DNA of 6,814 nt from JAAYCB01 sp012744395 (GTDB lineage: Bacteria; Planctomycetota; Planctomycetia; Pirellulales; Thermoguttaceae), in contig JAQVNJ010000192.1 in the NCBI GenBank assembly GCA_028703175.1, positions 1 to 6,814 of the forward strand, given 5' to 3'. Under the pieces are notes generated by a model. That model searched no databases. It was given only the letters and a program-made list of their open reading frames with translations, and had not been told where the DNA came from. The position numbers and the translations under genes are program-made. Of this stretch, positions 1-5,594 are shown piece after piece (within the stretch, counting starts at the first letter, position 1; each line of letters starts with the position of its first letter).

Positions 1-157
1 ACTGGTGTCGATCGCATCTCGGCTCCACAGTACAGAGCGTTCGTGGTCGGATCACACAAGCACTCAAGCCGGAACAAAAACGGGAACCATTATGTCTCGA
101 AACCGGCTAAAACTTTCACCTTCCCAGCCGGGGGCGGAAGCCGGCATGACTGGGCTG

Positions 158-891
158 CTACAACGTGTCCAGCCACCCCTTCTTCAACTTCGCCCCATAT
201 GCTTGCGGGTGGGCATTGCGCCGCGCGCCGAAGATCAGCCACTTGTTGTCCGCCGTCAGGTACGGGTGCGCGTGGCTCCATTGCTTGCCGTCGTACTCCG
301 TGCGGCTGAAACACGCCCGCTTGCAGCGGCCCGTTGCGAAACTGCCGATGTAGATTGGAACGCCCTCTTCTCCGCAGTCGCCGATCCAGTACTTGCCGTC
401 GCGCGATACGCTCACATGGCCGAACCGTTTGCCCTCGTGCACCAGCGCCGGTTTGTCGTCTCCGACTTTTCCGCTCCAAACGTTCCCCTTGGCCGTTGCA
501 TTCCAGCCGGTGGAGAAAAAGATGCTGCCCGTCTGGCCGATCCAGGCCCCGTGGCCGGTGGGACGCGGCGTGTAGGGGCGATCGGCAGGGAAAGGCGGTT
601 TTCCAGATAGGCTCTCGTGATTTGAACCGTCCTCGAGGTCGAAAATGTTCAGGCCCCCCGGCCTGCCCGGCGCCGGGTAGTAGCGGATGGCGATCCGGCG
701 ACCCGTGGCGTCGCCGTAGGGCTGCTCGCCGTAAATATTGTCGGCGGGCCGCTCGTCGTCGCCGAGCACGTAGAGATCTCGGCGCCGCTTTCGCCGTCCA
801 TCTCGATCGGATTGCCGAGTCCCGCGGCAACTCCGGTCTGGGCATACGCCGCCATGGTTACGACGACGATCGGAATCGGCAAATAGCGCAT
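158..891 (-). pseudogene. Oligogalacturonate-lyase-like beta-propeller gene, frameshifted and probably internally deleted
   Basis: The ATG at 889-891 follows GGAGG with a 5-base gap and opens a signal peptide (MRYLPIPIVVVTMAAYAQ, then an AxA-type site near GVAAG). This frame reads to about GAEI at 775. The propeller then continues in another frame from YVLGDDERPADN at 772 to the TAG at 158-160. The bases between, GAGATCTCTACG, look like a duplicated TC, since removing two bases gives a smooth GAEI-YVLG join. The second part contains IYGEQPYGD, FGHVSVSRDGKYW, SHAHPYLTADNKWLIF and a GWLDTL end, which I associate with planctomycete proteins of the oligogalacturonate lyase/TolB-like propeller type. 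Such proteins usually have well over 350 residues; this has about 243. The step from GKPPFPA to DRPYTPRPTGH (about 580-600) looks like the join left by loss of the middle blades. The deletion and the substrate are inferences. A single frameshift could also be a sequencing or assembly error. Confidence 0.62.
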
Positions 892-990
892 GACAACCTC
901 CGCGGCCATTTCGCGCGCACCGGGCGGTCGGATTCCCATGACACGGCACGCGGTGGATTGTGGGAATTTCGCTCTCTCGAGAAGACGTGT

Positions 991-1018
991 AGTATCGCGA
1001 GGCCAAGGCACGTGGCAA
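991..1018 (-). promoter_or_regulatory. Candidate sigma70-type promoter for the propeller gene
   Basis: On the minus strand TTGCCA (1018-1013) and GATACT (996-991) are separated by 16 bases. They match the -35 and -10 consensus at five and four of six positions. Transcription would start near 984, about 90 bases before the ATG at 891. This is a motif match in GC-rich DNA only. Confidence 0.33.
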
Positions 1019-1098
1019 TCGCCTCCGGGTCGGTCGCGCTGCCGGCCCGCCTGCCCCGGGAAATGAGCCGCTCGGACTACTCAGCAAGGCCGCTCGTC

Positions 1099-1107
1099 TG
1101 GTATACT
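1099..1107 (+). promoter_or_regulatory. Candidate extended -10 promoter for prfB
   Basis: TATACT at 1102-1107 differs from TATAAT at one position and is preceded by TG plus one base (1099-1101), the extended -10 form that can work without a good -35. No convincing -35 hexamer lies at the proper distance. Transcription would start near 1114 and give a leader of about 114 bases before the prfB GTG. Confidence 0.38.
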
Positions 1108-1227
1108 GACCCGGCCCGGACTGGCTGGGGCTGGCAATCGTGCCGTGTCGCCGCCCCCGCCCAGTCCCTCGATCTTGCGCAGAACAACAAGTATTGGTCC
1201 GCGTTTACCCTCCTGGAGGTCCATTTC

Positions 1228-2326
1228 GTGAGCAGGGAACTGATCGATCATGCCGAGCTGATTCAGCAACGACTCCTCCAGCTACGAGACTCTCTTTGAC
1301 TATGCGGGCAAGAAGAACGAGGTGGCCCGGATCGAAGAGCAGATGGCGGTGTCGAATTTCTGGGACAATCCGGAGCAGGCCCGCGCCGTGGTCGCCGAGC
1401 TGAAGTCGCTCAAGTCGCTGCTCAAACCGCTCGACCGGGCACTGTCCGCCTATGAAGACCTCCAGGCGATGATCGAAATGGCCGAGGAGGACGAGGGATT
1501 TGCGGCCGAGGCGCCCCGACAGATCGAGAAACTCGAGAAGATGGTCGAGGACCTCCAGTTGCAGGCCCTGCTCGACGGCCCGATGGACAGCCATTCAGCC
1601 CTGCTGTCGATCAACGCTCGAGACGGCGGGACCGACGCCAACGACTGGGCCGAGATGCTCCTGCGGATGTACATCAACTGGGCGCAGAAGAACGACTACA
1701 AGGTCGAATTGCTCGACCGGCAGGACAACGAGGAGGCGGGGATCAACAGCGCCTGCATCGCCGTCCGCGGGCCGATGGCCTACGGCTACCTGAAGGGTGA
1801 GGAGGGGATGCACCGCCTGGTCCGGATCAGTCCATTCAACGCCGAGGGGAAGCGCCAGACGAGCTTCGCTTCCATCGATGTGACACCCGAGGTGGATGAA
1901 TCGATCGATATCGAGATCGACTGGGAGAACGACGTACGCGAGGACATCTTTCGCGCCAGCGGCGCGGGCGGGCAGCACGTCAACAAGACCTCCAGCGCGA
2001 TCCGCCTGACGCATCTCCCGACCGGTCAGGTTGTGCAATGCCAGAACGAGCGGAGCCAGCACAAGAATCGCGCCACGGCGCGGAAAATGCTCTTGGCCGC
2101 CCTGGCGCGTCTCGAGGCGATCCGCCGCGAAGAAGAGCTGGCGGCCAAGTACAACCAGAAGCCGAAGGTCGGTTTCGGCTCGCAGATCCGCAACTATTTC
2201 CTTCACCCGGACCAGCGCGTCAAGGACTCGCGGACGGGCTACACGATCGGCAACTTCCACAGTGTGCTCGATGGCAACATCCAGCCTTTCCTGGATGCCT
2301 ATCTGCGCTGGCGGGTTGAGAATTGA
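1228..2326 (+). CDS. prfB: Peptide chain release factor 2 (RF2), expressed by programmed +1 frameshift
   Basis: RF2 recognises UGA and UAA in the ribosomal A site and triggers release of the finished protein. Translation starts at GTG 1228-1230, seven bases after a strong TGGAGGT site. It reads 23 codons to an in-frame TGA (1297-1299) and continues in the +1 frame from GAC at 1298, joining 1228-1296 to 1298-2326. The product is 365 residues, the same length as E. coli RF2. Residues 201-203 are SPF, the RF2 stop-codon recognition tripeptide. Residues 247-249 are GGQ, the hydrolysis motif in the peptidyl transferase centre, within GAGGQHVNKTSSAIR, which marks class I release factors. The N-terminal third is helical and rich in Glu and Leu, as in the family. 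The final stop is also TGA, so RF2 terminates its own synthesis. The downstream gene begins 19 bases later. Identity is close to certain. Confidence 0.97.
1285..1300 (+). promoter_or_regulatory. prfB programmed +1 frameshift site (CTT TGA C)
   Basis: CTT at 1294-1296, TGA at 1297-1299 and C at 1300 form the standard RF2 slippage sequence. When RF2 is scarce, the tRNA on CTT slips forward one base and reading continues with GAC. When RF2 is abundant, the ribosome stops after 23 residues. In the E. coli arrangement an AGGGGG Shine-Dalgarno-like element ends three bases before CTT. Here that place (1285-1290) reads CGAGAC, with only a GAG core able to pair with the anti-Shine-Dalgarno sequence. 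Confidence 0.9.
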
Positions 2327-2345
2327 GGGAGGGTGAACCAGTCGC

Positions 2346-2744
2346 ATGCTGCTCCAGCGCGTCGAGAAGCTACGGCTTGAATACACGGACAAGTATGTCG
2401 TGGTGGACGGCAATCGCCCGGACCTGGCCCGCTTCGCCGGCAAAATCGGCCGGGTCCACACGGTCAACGCCGCCGGCCGGGCGCTTGTCGAATTCGACGA
2501 TCGCGGTTGGTACGACCTCGAGCTCGACTTCTTGAAAGTGATCGACAAGCCGAAACCGAAGGAACCGGCGCGGCGGCCGGCCCCGGCGAAGGCGCCGCCG
2601 GCTGCTGCAGACGAAGCGCAAGCGGCCGCCAGGGGGAACCTCTCTGAACTGGAACTGGCACGGCTCGAAAAGGACGCCGGGGCGAAAGCCACGGCCGAGA
2701 AGACGGCGAAGCACAAGCCCGCGGACGCAGCCGGCGAGGCTTAA
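2346..2744 (+). CDS. Unnamed small protein with a beta-rich N-terminal domain and an Ala/Pro/Lys-rich tail
   Basis: I cannot name this 132-residue protein. It starts at ATG 2346, about 12 bases after a GAGGGAGGG purine run that overlaps the prfB stop; no other in-frame start fits better. Residues 1-66 look like one compact domain: a basic start (RVEKLRLEYTDKYVVVD), then GKIGRVHTVNAAGRALVEFDD, a G-x-V...ALVEF pattern like SH3-like or KOW-type barrels, then GWYDLELDFLKVID. Residues 67-96 are rich in Pro and Ala and probably disordered. Residues 98-110 (GNLSELELARLEK) could form a short helix, followed by a Lys/Ala-rich end. There is no signal peptide or membrane segment, so it is probably cytoplasmic. 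Similar proteins next to prfB are, from memory, found in planctomycetes. The 19-base gap to prfB suggests cotranscription and perhaps a link to translation, which is inference. Confidence 0.82.
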   Translation: MLLQRVEKLRLEYTDKYVVVDGNRPDLARFAGKIGRVHTVNAAGRALVEFDDRGWYDLELDFLKVIDKPKPKEPARRPAPAKAPPAAADEAQAAARGNLSELELARLEKDAGAKATAEKTAKHKPADAAGEA

Positions 2745-2765
2745 TCCCCGCAACCACCATTGAGT

Positions 2766-2799
2766 GCAGCCATCCCCGCGGTTTGCGGCAATCGGCTGC
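2766..2799 (+). promoter_or_regulatory. Two-tier hairpin upstream of the Coa1-like gene
   Basis: GCAGCC (2766-2771) pairs with GGCTGC (2794-2799), and inside it CCGC (2776-2779) pairs with GCGG (2785-2788) around a five-base loop. It lies between the stop at 2744 and the ribosome binding site at 2813-2818. No T-run follows, so it is not a classical terminator. It may be a leader structure or chance pairing in GC-rich sequence. Confidence 0.3.
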
Positions 2800-2824
2800 C
2801 GTATCTAATCGAGAAGGAGTCTCC

Positions 2825-3415
2825 ATGGAAGCCATGCCCACCCCCCCGCAGGCGGCTCCGCGCCGGCGCTGGCTCGGGCGCCTGGCGCGCGTCCTGCTGC
2901 TGATCCTGGTGATTGGCGTTGGCCTGTTTGCCGCGATTGTGTATCGAACCCGGAGCAACCCGCCGTTTGTCACGGCGCTCAAGTTGATCCAAGCGGACGC
3001 TCAGCTTGGCGAACATCTCGGCACGCCGATCCGCGACACGCGCTGGCTGCCGAGCGGCGCCTACCCGGAGCAGTTCAACCTGCGTGTCGAAGGTCCCAAG
3101 GGTGCGGCCGACGTGAGCATCCGCGCCCGGCAGCTCGAAGGGGCCTGGGTCATCGCGGCTGCCGACGCCGTTGTTCTGAATGGGGCGACGAGACTCTCGC
3201 TCGATACGGGCGCCGGGGGGGGGCCGGGCGATGCGCCAAGCTGGTCGCCCCCGGAAGGTGGAGAGACGCAAGGGGAGGGGGACGACGGCCGCGCAGCGCC
3301 GGGTGTCAAGCTGGACATGCCGGAAGGGCCGCCGGGCGTCCGCATCCAGCTTCCCGACTCCTCGCCCGACATGAATATCCAGATGCCCTCGATTCCCGCG
3401 CCGCCCCAACCGTGA
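2825..3415 (+). CDS. Coa1-like (DUF1783-type) single-pass membrane protein with a C-terminal repeat tail
   Basis: I chose ATG 2825 because AAGGAG (2813-2818) lies six bases upstream; an in-frame start at 2783 would have no such site. The product is 196 residues. After a Pro-rich, Arg-rich start (RRRWLGRLAR), residues 21-40 form one membrane helix, putting the rest outside the cytoplasm by the positive-inside rule. Residues 48-130 resemble the Coa1 family: ALKLIQADAQLGEHLGTPI, then a beta-rich stretch with FNLRVEGPKGAADVSIRARQ and GAWVIAAADAVVLNG. In mitochondria Coa1 assists cytochrome oxidase assembly; the bacterial role is not established and no oxidase gene is nearby. The tail from about residue 135 is Gly/Pro/Glu-rich and probably disordered. 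It ends in three 11-residue repeats (159-191) and includes a G9 tract. The family assignment is from motif memory only. Confidence 0.78.
   Translation: MEAMPTPPQAAPRRRWLGRLARVLLLILVIGVGLFAAIVYRTRSNPPFVTALKLIQADAQLGEHLGTPIRDTRWLPSGAYPEQFNLRVEGPKGAADVSIRARQLEGAWVIAAADAVVLNGATRLSLDTGAGGGPGDAPSWSPPEGGETQGEGDDGRAAPGVKLDMPEGPPGVRIQLPDSSPDMNIQMPSIPAPPQP
3299..3397 (+). repeat. Three tandem 33-base (11-residue) imperfect repeats
   Basis: The end of the Coa1-like protein reads PGVKLDMPEGP, then PGVRIQLPDSS, then PDMNIQMPSIP. The units are in perfect register. The shared pattern is P-x-(V/M)-(K/R/N)-(L/I)-(D/Q)-(M/L)-P. Similarity is clearer in the protein than in the DNA, which suggests an old duplication kept by selection. 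Confidence 0.7.
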
Positions 3416-3448
3416 CGGCGGGGCCGGGGCGCGCGCGTCTTCCGCCAA

Positions 3449-3466
3449 CCCTCGTTCGTCCGAGGG
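3449..3466. terminator. Candidate hairpin terminator between convergent genes
   Basis: CCCTCG (3449-3454) and CGAGGG (3461-3466) form a perfect six-base stem with a six-base loop. It lies between the Coa1-like stop (3415) and the cysK stop (3467-3469), where a bidirectional terminator would be expected. No T-run follows on either strand, so efficient intrinsic termination is doubtful. Confidence 0.38.
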
Positions 3467-4426
3467 CTACTCGGGAAACAGGCGGGTCGAGAGATAGCGC
3501 TCGCCCAGGTCGGGCAGGATGGCGACCAGGAGCTTGCCGCGGTTCTCCTCGCGGCTGGCGATCTGGATGGCCGCCCAGGCCGCGGCGCCGCTGCTGATGC
3601 CGCACATCAAGCCTTCGACCTTGGCCAATCGGCGGGCGGTTTCCATCGCGTCGTCGTCCGGAACGCGAATCACATCGTCGAGGATCTTCACGTCGAGCAC
3701 GTCGGGAATGAAACCGGCGCCGATGCCCTGGATCGTGTGTTTGCCCGGCTTCAACTCCTCCCCCGAGCGGCATTGCGTGATCACCGGACTGTTGGCCGGT
3801 TCGACGGCGACCACCTGGACACTCGGTTTGCGGGACTTCAGGAGCTTACCGACTCCGGTGATCGTCCCGCCGGTCCCCACGCCGGCGACGAAGATGTCGA
3901 CCTTGCCCTCGGTGTCGCGCCAGATCTCTTCCCCCGTCGTCCGCCGATGGATTTCAGGGTTCGCCGGGTTCTTGAACTGCTGCGGCATGAAGTAGTTCCC
4001 ATTCGCGGCGGCCAACTCCTCGGCCCTGCGAACCGCACCGGGCATCCCTTCTCCGGCGGGAGTGAGGATCAGCTCTGCTCCCAGGGCCTTCAGCAGGCGT
4101 CTCCGTTCCAGGCTCATGCTCTCCGGCATGGTCACCGCCAGCCGGTATCCCCGCGCCGCGCAGACGTACGCCAGCCCGATCCCCGTATTGCCGCTGGTCG
4201 GCTCGATCACCACCGTGCCGTCGCCCAACTTGCCATCCCGTTCCGCTGCGTCAATCATCGCGCGGGCAATGCGATCCTTAACGCTCCAGAGGGGATTCAT
4301 GTTCTCCATTTTGCACAGGATCGTTGCCTGGCAGCCCTGGGCCAGCCGGCGGACCTGAACCAGTGGCGTGTTGCCGATGCACTGCGTAATGTCGTTGAAA
4401 AGACCGCCTCTACCCCGCTCACTCAC
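3467..4426 (-). CDS. cysK: Cysteine synthase (O-acetylserine sulfhydrylase), PLP-dependent
   Basis: The enzyme joins sulfide to O-acetylserine to make cysteine and acetate, the last step of sulfate assimilation, in the cytoplasm. The 319-residue product has the usual length for fold-type II PLP enzymes of this family. Visible motifs are IGNTPLVQ (17-24), NPLWSVKDRIA (44-54) with Lys50 as the expected PLP Schiff-base lysine, PTSGNTG (76-82) for substrate carboxylate binding, GVGTGGTITGVG (182-193) for the PLP phosphate, GISSGAA (276-282) for the pyridine nitrogen, and PDLGERYLST (305-314). The start is GTG at 4424-4426, preceded by GGGAG about nine bases upstream. Nearby ATG triplets at 4429-4434 are out of frame. 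The promoter at 4487-4515 suggests independent transcription from the membrane protein upstream. cysK versus cysM or cystathionine beta-synthase is not fully settled by sequence alone, but no CBS regulatory domain is present and cysK is most likely. Confidence 0.95.
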   Translation of the reverse strand: MSERGRGGLFNDITQCIGNTPLVQVRRLAQGCQATILCKMENMNPLWSVKDRIARAMIDAAERDGKLGDGTVVIEPTSGNTGIGLAYVCAARGYRLAVTMPESMSLERRRLLKALGAELILTPAGEGMPGAVRRAEELAAANGNYFMPQQFKNPANPEIHRRTTGEEIWRDTEGKVDIFVAGVGTGGTITGVGKLLKSRKPSVQVVAVEPANSPVITQCRSGEELKPGKHTIQGIGAGFIPDVLDVKILDDVIRVPDDDAMETARRLAKVEGLMCGISSGAAAWAAIQIASREENRGKLLVAILPDLGERYLSTRLFPE

Positions 4427-4486
4427 GGCATCATCTCCCGGTGGGAAACGTCTGGATGGCCCCAGCCAACATGAAACACCGAGTGA

Positions 4487-4515
4487 ATCATAAGCATGTT
4501 TGGAATATTAGTCAA
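4487..4515 (-). promoter_or_regulatory. Strong sigma70-type promoter for cysK
   Basis: On the minus strand TTGACT (4515-4510) and TATGAT (4492-4487) are separated by exactly 17 bases; each matches consensus at five of six positions. The spacer and flanks are AT-rich in an otherwise GC-rich window. Transcription would start near 4480 and give a leader of about 54 bases before the cysK GTG. This is the best promoter match in the window. Confidence 0.72.
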
Positions 4516-4563
4516 CTCTCTGTTTTTTTCGCCGCGTCGGTCGGCGGCCATGTTGGCCGAGGA

Positions 4564-5214
4564 TCAGAGATTGATTACCTCGATCAGCGATCGGGCGGCG
4601 GCCTGGGGGTCCGCAGCGACGGAGAAGACCAGGATCAGGGCCAGGAGGATGCCCGCGCTGAGCAGGCTGAAACCACGCGAGTTGCGCGCCACCTCCAGCC
4701 GCCGCAATGCGGTTTCGAGCGTCTCCTCCAACGTCGCCCAGCCCTGGTGATTCTGGACGCCGCCGGCCGAAACCAACGAGACGTTGCGGAAAGCGCCGGA
4801 ACATTCCAGGTAGAGCTGCACGCCCAGGCTGGGCAAGACCAGGCAATCACCGGCCCAGCGGGCCTCCTCGTCCAGGTCGATCGCCAGGTCGGCCAGAATC
4901 GGCCGCAATTCCTCGCGGGCGATGTTGTAGATCACCAGCCGGGGGCGCAGGAACAAGAGCAGCGCCGCCAGCACGGTGAAATAGAGCCCGATCAGCAGGG
5001 CCCAGACAACCGGGCCGAAGCGAATCGAGGCCGCCACCGGCATCAAGAGCTCGACCGGACCGACCAGCACCAGCCCGGAGACGGCCACGCCGAGCACCGC
5101 CGTGTCGCGGGTGCCGGAGACGAGAAACGGCCGGCGGAAGAGGTTCAACGTGCCCACCAGCAGCAGGTAAATCGCCACCGGCCCGAGGGCCACGCAGAGT
5201 CGGAACGGGTCCAT
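4564..5214 (-). CDS. Unnamed four-helix integral membrane protein
   Basis: I do not recognise a named family for this 216-residue protein. ATG 5214 follows AAGGAG (5228-5223) by eight bases. Hydrophobic segments at about 6-25, 38-60, 67-90 and 181-200 predict four membrane helices. Residues 91-178 form one soluble domain, with a basic, acidic-mixed start (RPRLVIYNIAREELRPILADLAIDLDEEARW), a beta-like middle (LVLPSLGVQLYLECSGAFRNVSLVSAGG) and an amphipathic helix (LEETLETALRRLEVARN) before the last helix. Charge distribution suggests the soluble domain is cytoplasmic. Its stop is 137 bases upstream of cysK on the same strand, but cysK has its own promoter, so shared function is not implied. 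The codon use and GC content look like those of the neighbours. I infer a taxon-restricted membrane protein of unknown role. Confidence 0.83.
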   Translation of the reverse strand: MDPFRLCVALGPVAIYLLLVGTLNLFRRPFLVSGTRDTAVLGVAVSGLVLVGPVELLMPVAASIRFGPVVWALLIGLYFTVLAALLLFLRPRLVIYNIAREELRPILADLAIDLDEEARWAGDCLVLPSLGVQLYLECSGAFRNVSLVSAGGVQNHQGWATLEETLETALRRLEVARNSRGFSLLSAGILLALILVFSVAADPQAAARSLIEVINL

Positions 5215-5405
5215 TGGCGAATCTCCTTGGCAGCGAGTCGAGCGACTGGCCGGGAAGGTTGCACGGCTGACGAGGCGATACGCAAGCTGATTCTAGGCCA
5301 GTTGTGTCCCGCCGGGAAGCGGGGGAGGGATTTCCCCGGCTACGCGGTCCACTCGCCACGTGGAAGTGGAATGCGACAAGCGCCCCGCGCGGAGGGCAAC
5401 GGGTG

Positions 5406-5434
5406 ATTGTCGGAGATGTTCAAGCGATTGTCAA
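5406..5434 (-). promoter_or_regulatory. Candidate sigma70-type promoter for the membrane protein gene
   Basis: On the minus strand a perfect TTGACA (5434-5429) is followed after 17 bases by GACAAT (5411-5406), which matches the -10 consensus at four of six positions. The leader would be about 185 bases. A closer alternative is TAGAAT on the minus strand (5295-5290, five of six), which lacks a good -35. Confidence 0.42.
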
Positions 5435-5468
5435 ATCAGACGCGAATGGCGCGGGGCCAAGCGGCGCG

Positions 5469-5497
5469 TTGCCTCGGCGGTTCCGCCGGGATACGAT
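5469..5497 (+). promoter_or_regulatory. Candidate promoter with an inverted repeat in its spacer, for the glycoside hydrolase gene
   Basis: TTGCCT (5469-5474) and TACGAT (5492-5497) are 17 bases apart, each matching consensus at four of six positions. The spacer contains a perfect inverted repeat, CGGCGG-TT-CCGCCG (5475-5488), placed where a repressor or activator could bind. Transcription would start near 5504, about 90 bases before the ATG at 5595. Confidence 0.35.
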
Positions 5498-5521
5498 CGT
5501 CCTTGGGAAGGGTCGGCCGGC

Positions 5522-5531
5522 GGGGGGGGGG
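5522..5531 (+). repeat. G10 homopolymer tract in the glycoside hydrolase leader
   Basis: Ten consecutive G bases lie about 63 bases before the ATG, inside the leader if the promoter at 5469-5497 is right. Such tracts are prone to slippage and to sequencing error. Confidence 0.85.
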
Positions 5532-5594
5532 ATTGTGGTAAAAAGGGGCGCGCGGCGGCCGTCCAGCGCTCCGCGTGAGAAAAGGAGGACACCG

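Larger units (their letters stand above)
892..1227. other. Divergent intergenic region between the propeller gene and prfB
   Basis: These 336 bases lie between two divergent start codons. Open frames cross the region but have arginine-rich, low-complexity translations and no recognisable domains, so I treat them as chance frames in GC-rich DNA. The only signals I can support are the candidate promoters listed separately and the prfB ribosome binding site at the right end. I saw no tRNA or riboswitch-like fold. Confidence 0.5.
5215..5594. other. Divergent intergenic region between the membrane protein and glycoside hydrolase genes
   Basis: These 380 bases separate two divergent genes, each with its own strong ribosome binding site. 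They hold candidate promoters in both directions, a GATTGTC direct repeat (5405-5411 and 5426-5432), the inverted repeat at 5475-5488 and a G10 run (5522-5531). Open frames crossing it show no recognisable protein, so I call no gene here. Confidence 0.5.

Noticed and set aside
126..146. Possible terminator after the propeller gene (GCCGG/CCGGC)
   Set aside because: The stem is only five bases with a nine-base loop and no adjacent T-run; too weak to call.
1..157. Possible small gene at the left edge
   Set aside because: Short frames on both strands lack ribosome binding sites and recognisable motifs; I see nothing supportable in these bases.
334..1299. Long plus-strand open frame ending at the prfB internal TGA
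   Set aside because: Its first 300 residues are Arg-rich and antisense to the propeller gene; only the last 23 codons (from GTG 1228) are real, as the prfB leader segment.
1297..1299. In-frame TGA in prfB as a disabling mutation
   Set aside because: The CTT TGA C context, the product length of 365 residues and the family's known programmed frameshift explain it.
1595..2716. Long minus-strand open frame antisense to prfB
   Set aside because: It is the mirror of a strongly conserved coding region, has Ser/Arg/Leu-rich composition and no ribosome binding site; a typical GC-rich shadow.
2783..2824. Upstream in-frame start of the Coa1-like gene at 2783
   Set aside because: It would add 14 residues without a ribosome binding site and would overlap the hairpin; ATG 2825 has AAGGAG at a good distance.
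4533..4557. GCCGC/GCGGC hairpin beside a seven-base T run near 4522-4529
   Set aside because: On the plus strand the T run comes before the hairpin, and on the minus strand the hairpin is followed by A bases, so neither orientation is an intrinsic terminator.
4441..5406. Plus-strand open frame covering the cysK promoter and the membrane protein
   Set aside because: The translation is Gln/Arg/Glu-rich low-complexity antisense, while the minus-strand reading gives clear membrane helices and a good ribosome binding site.
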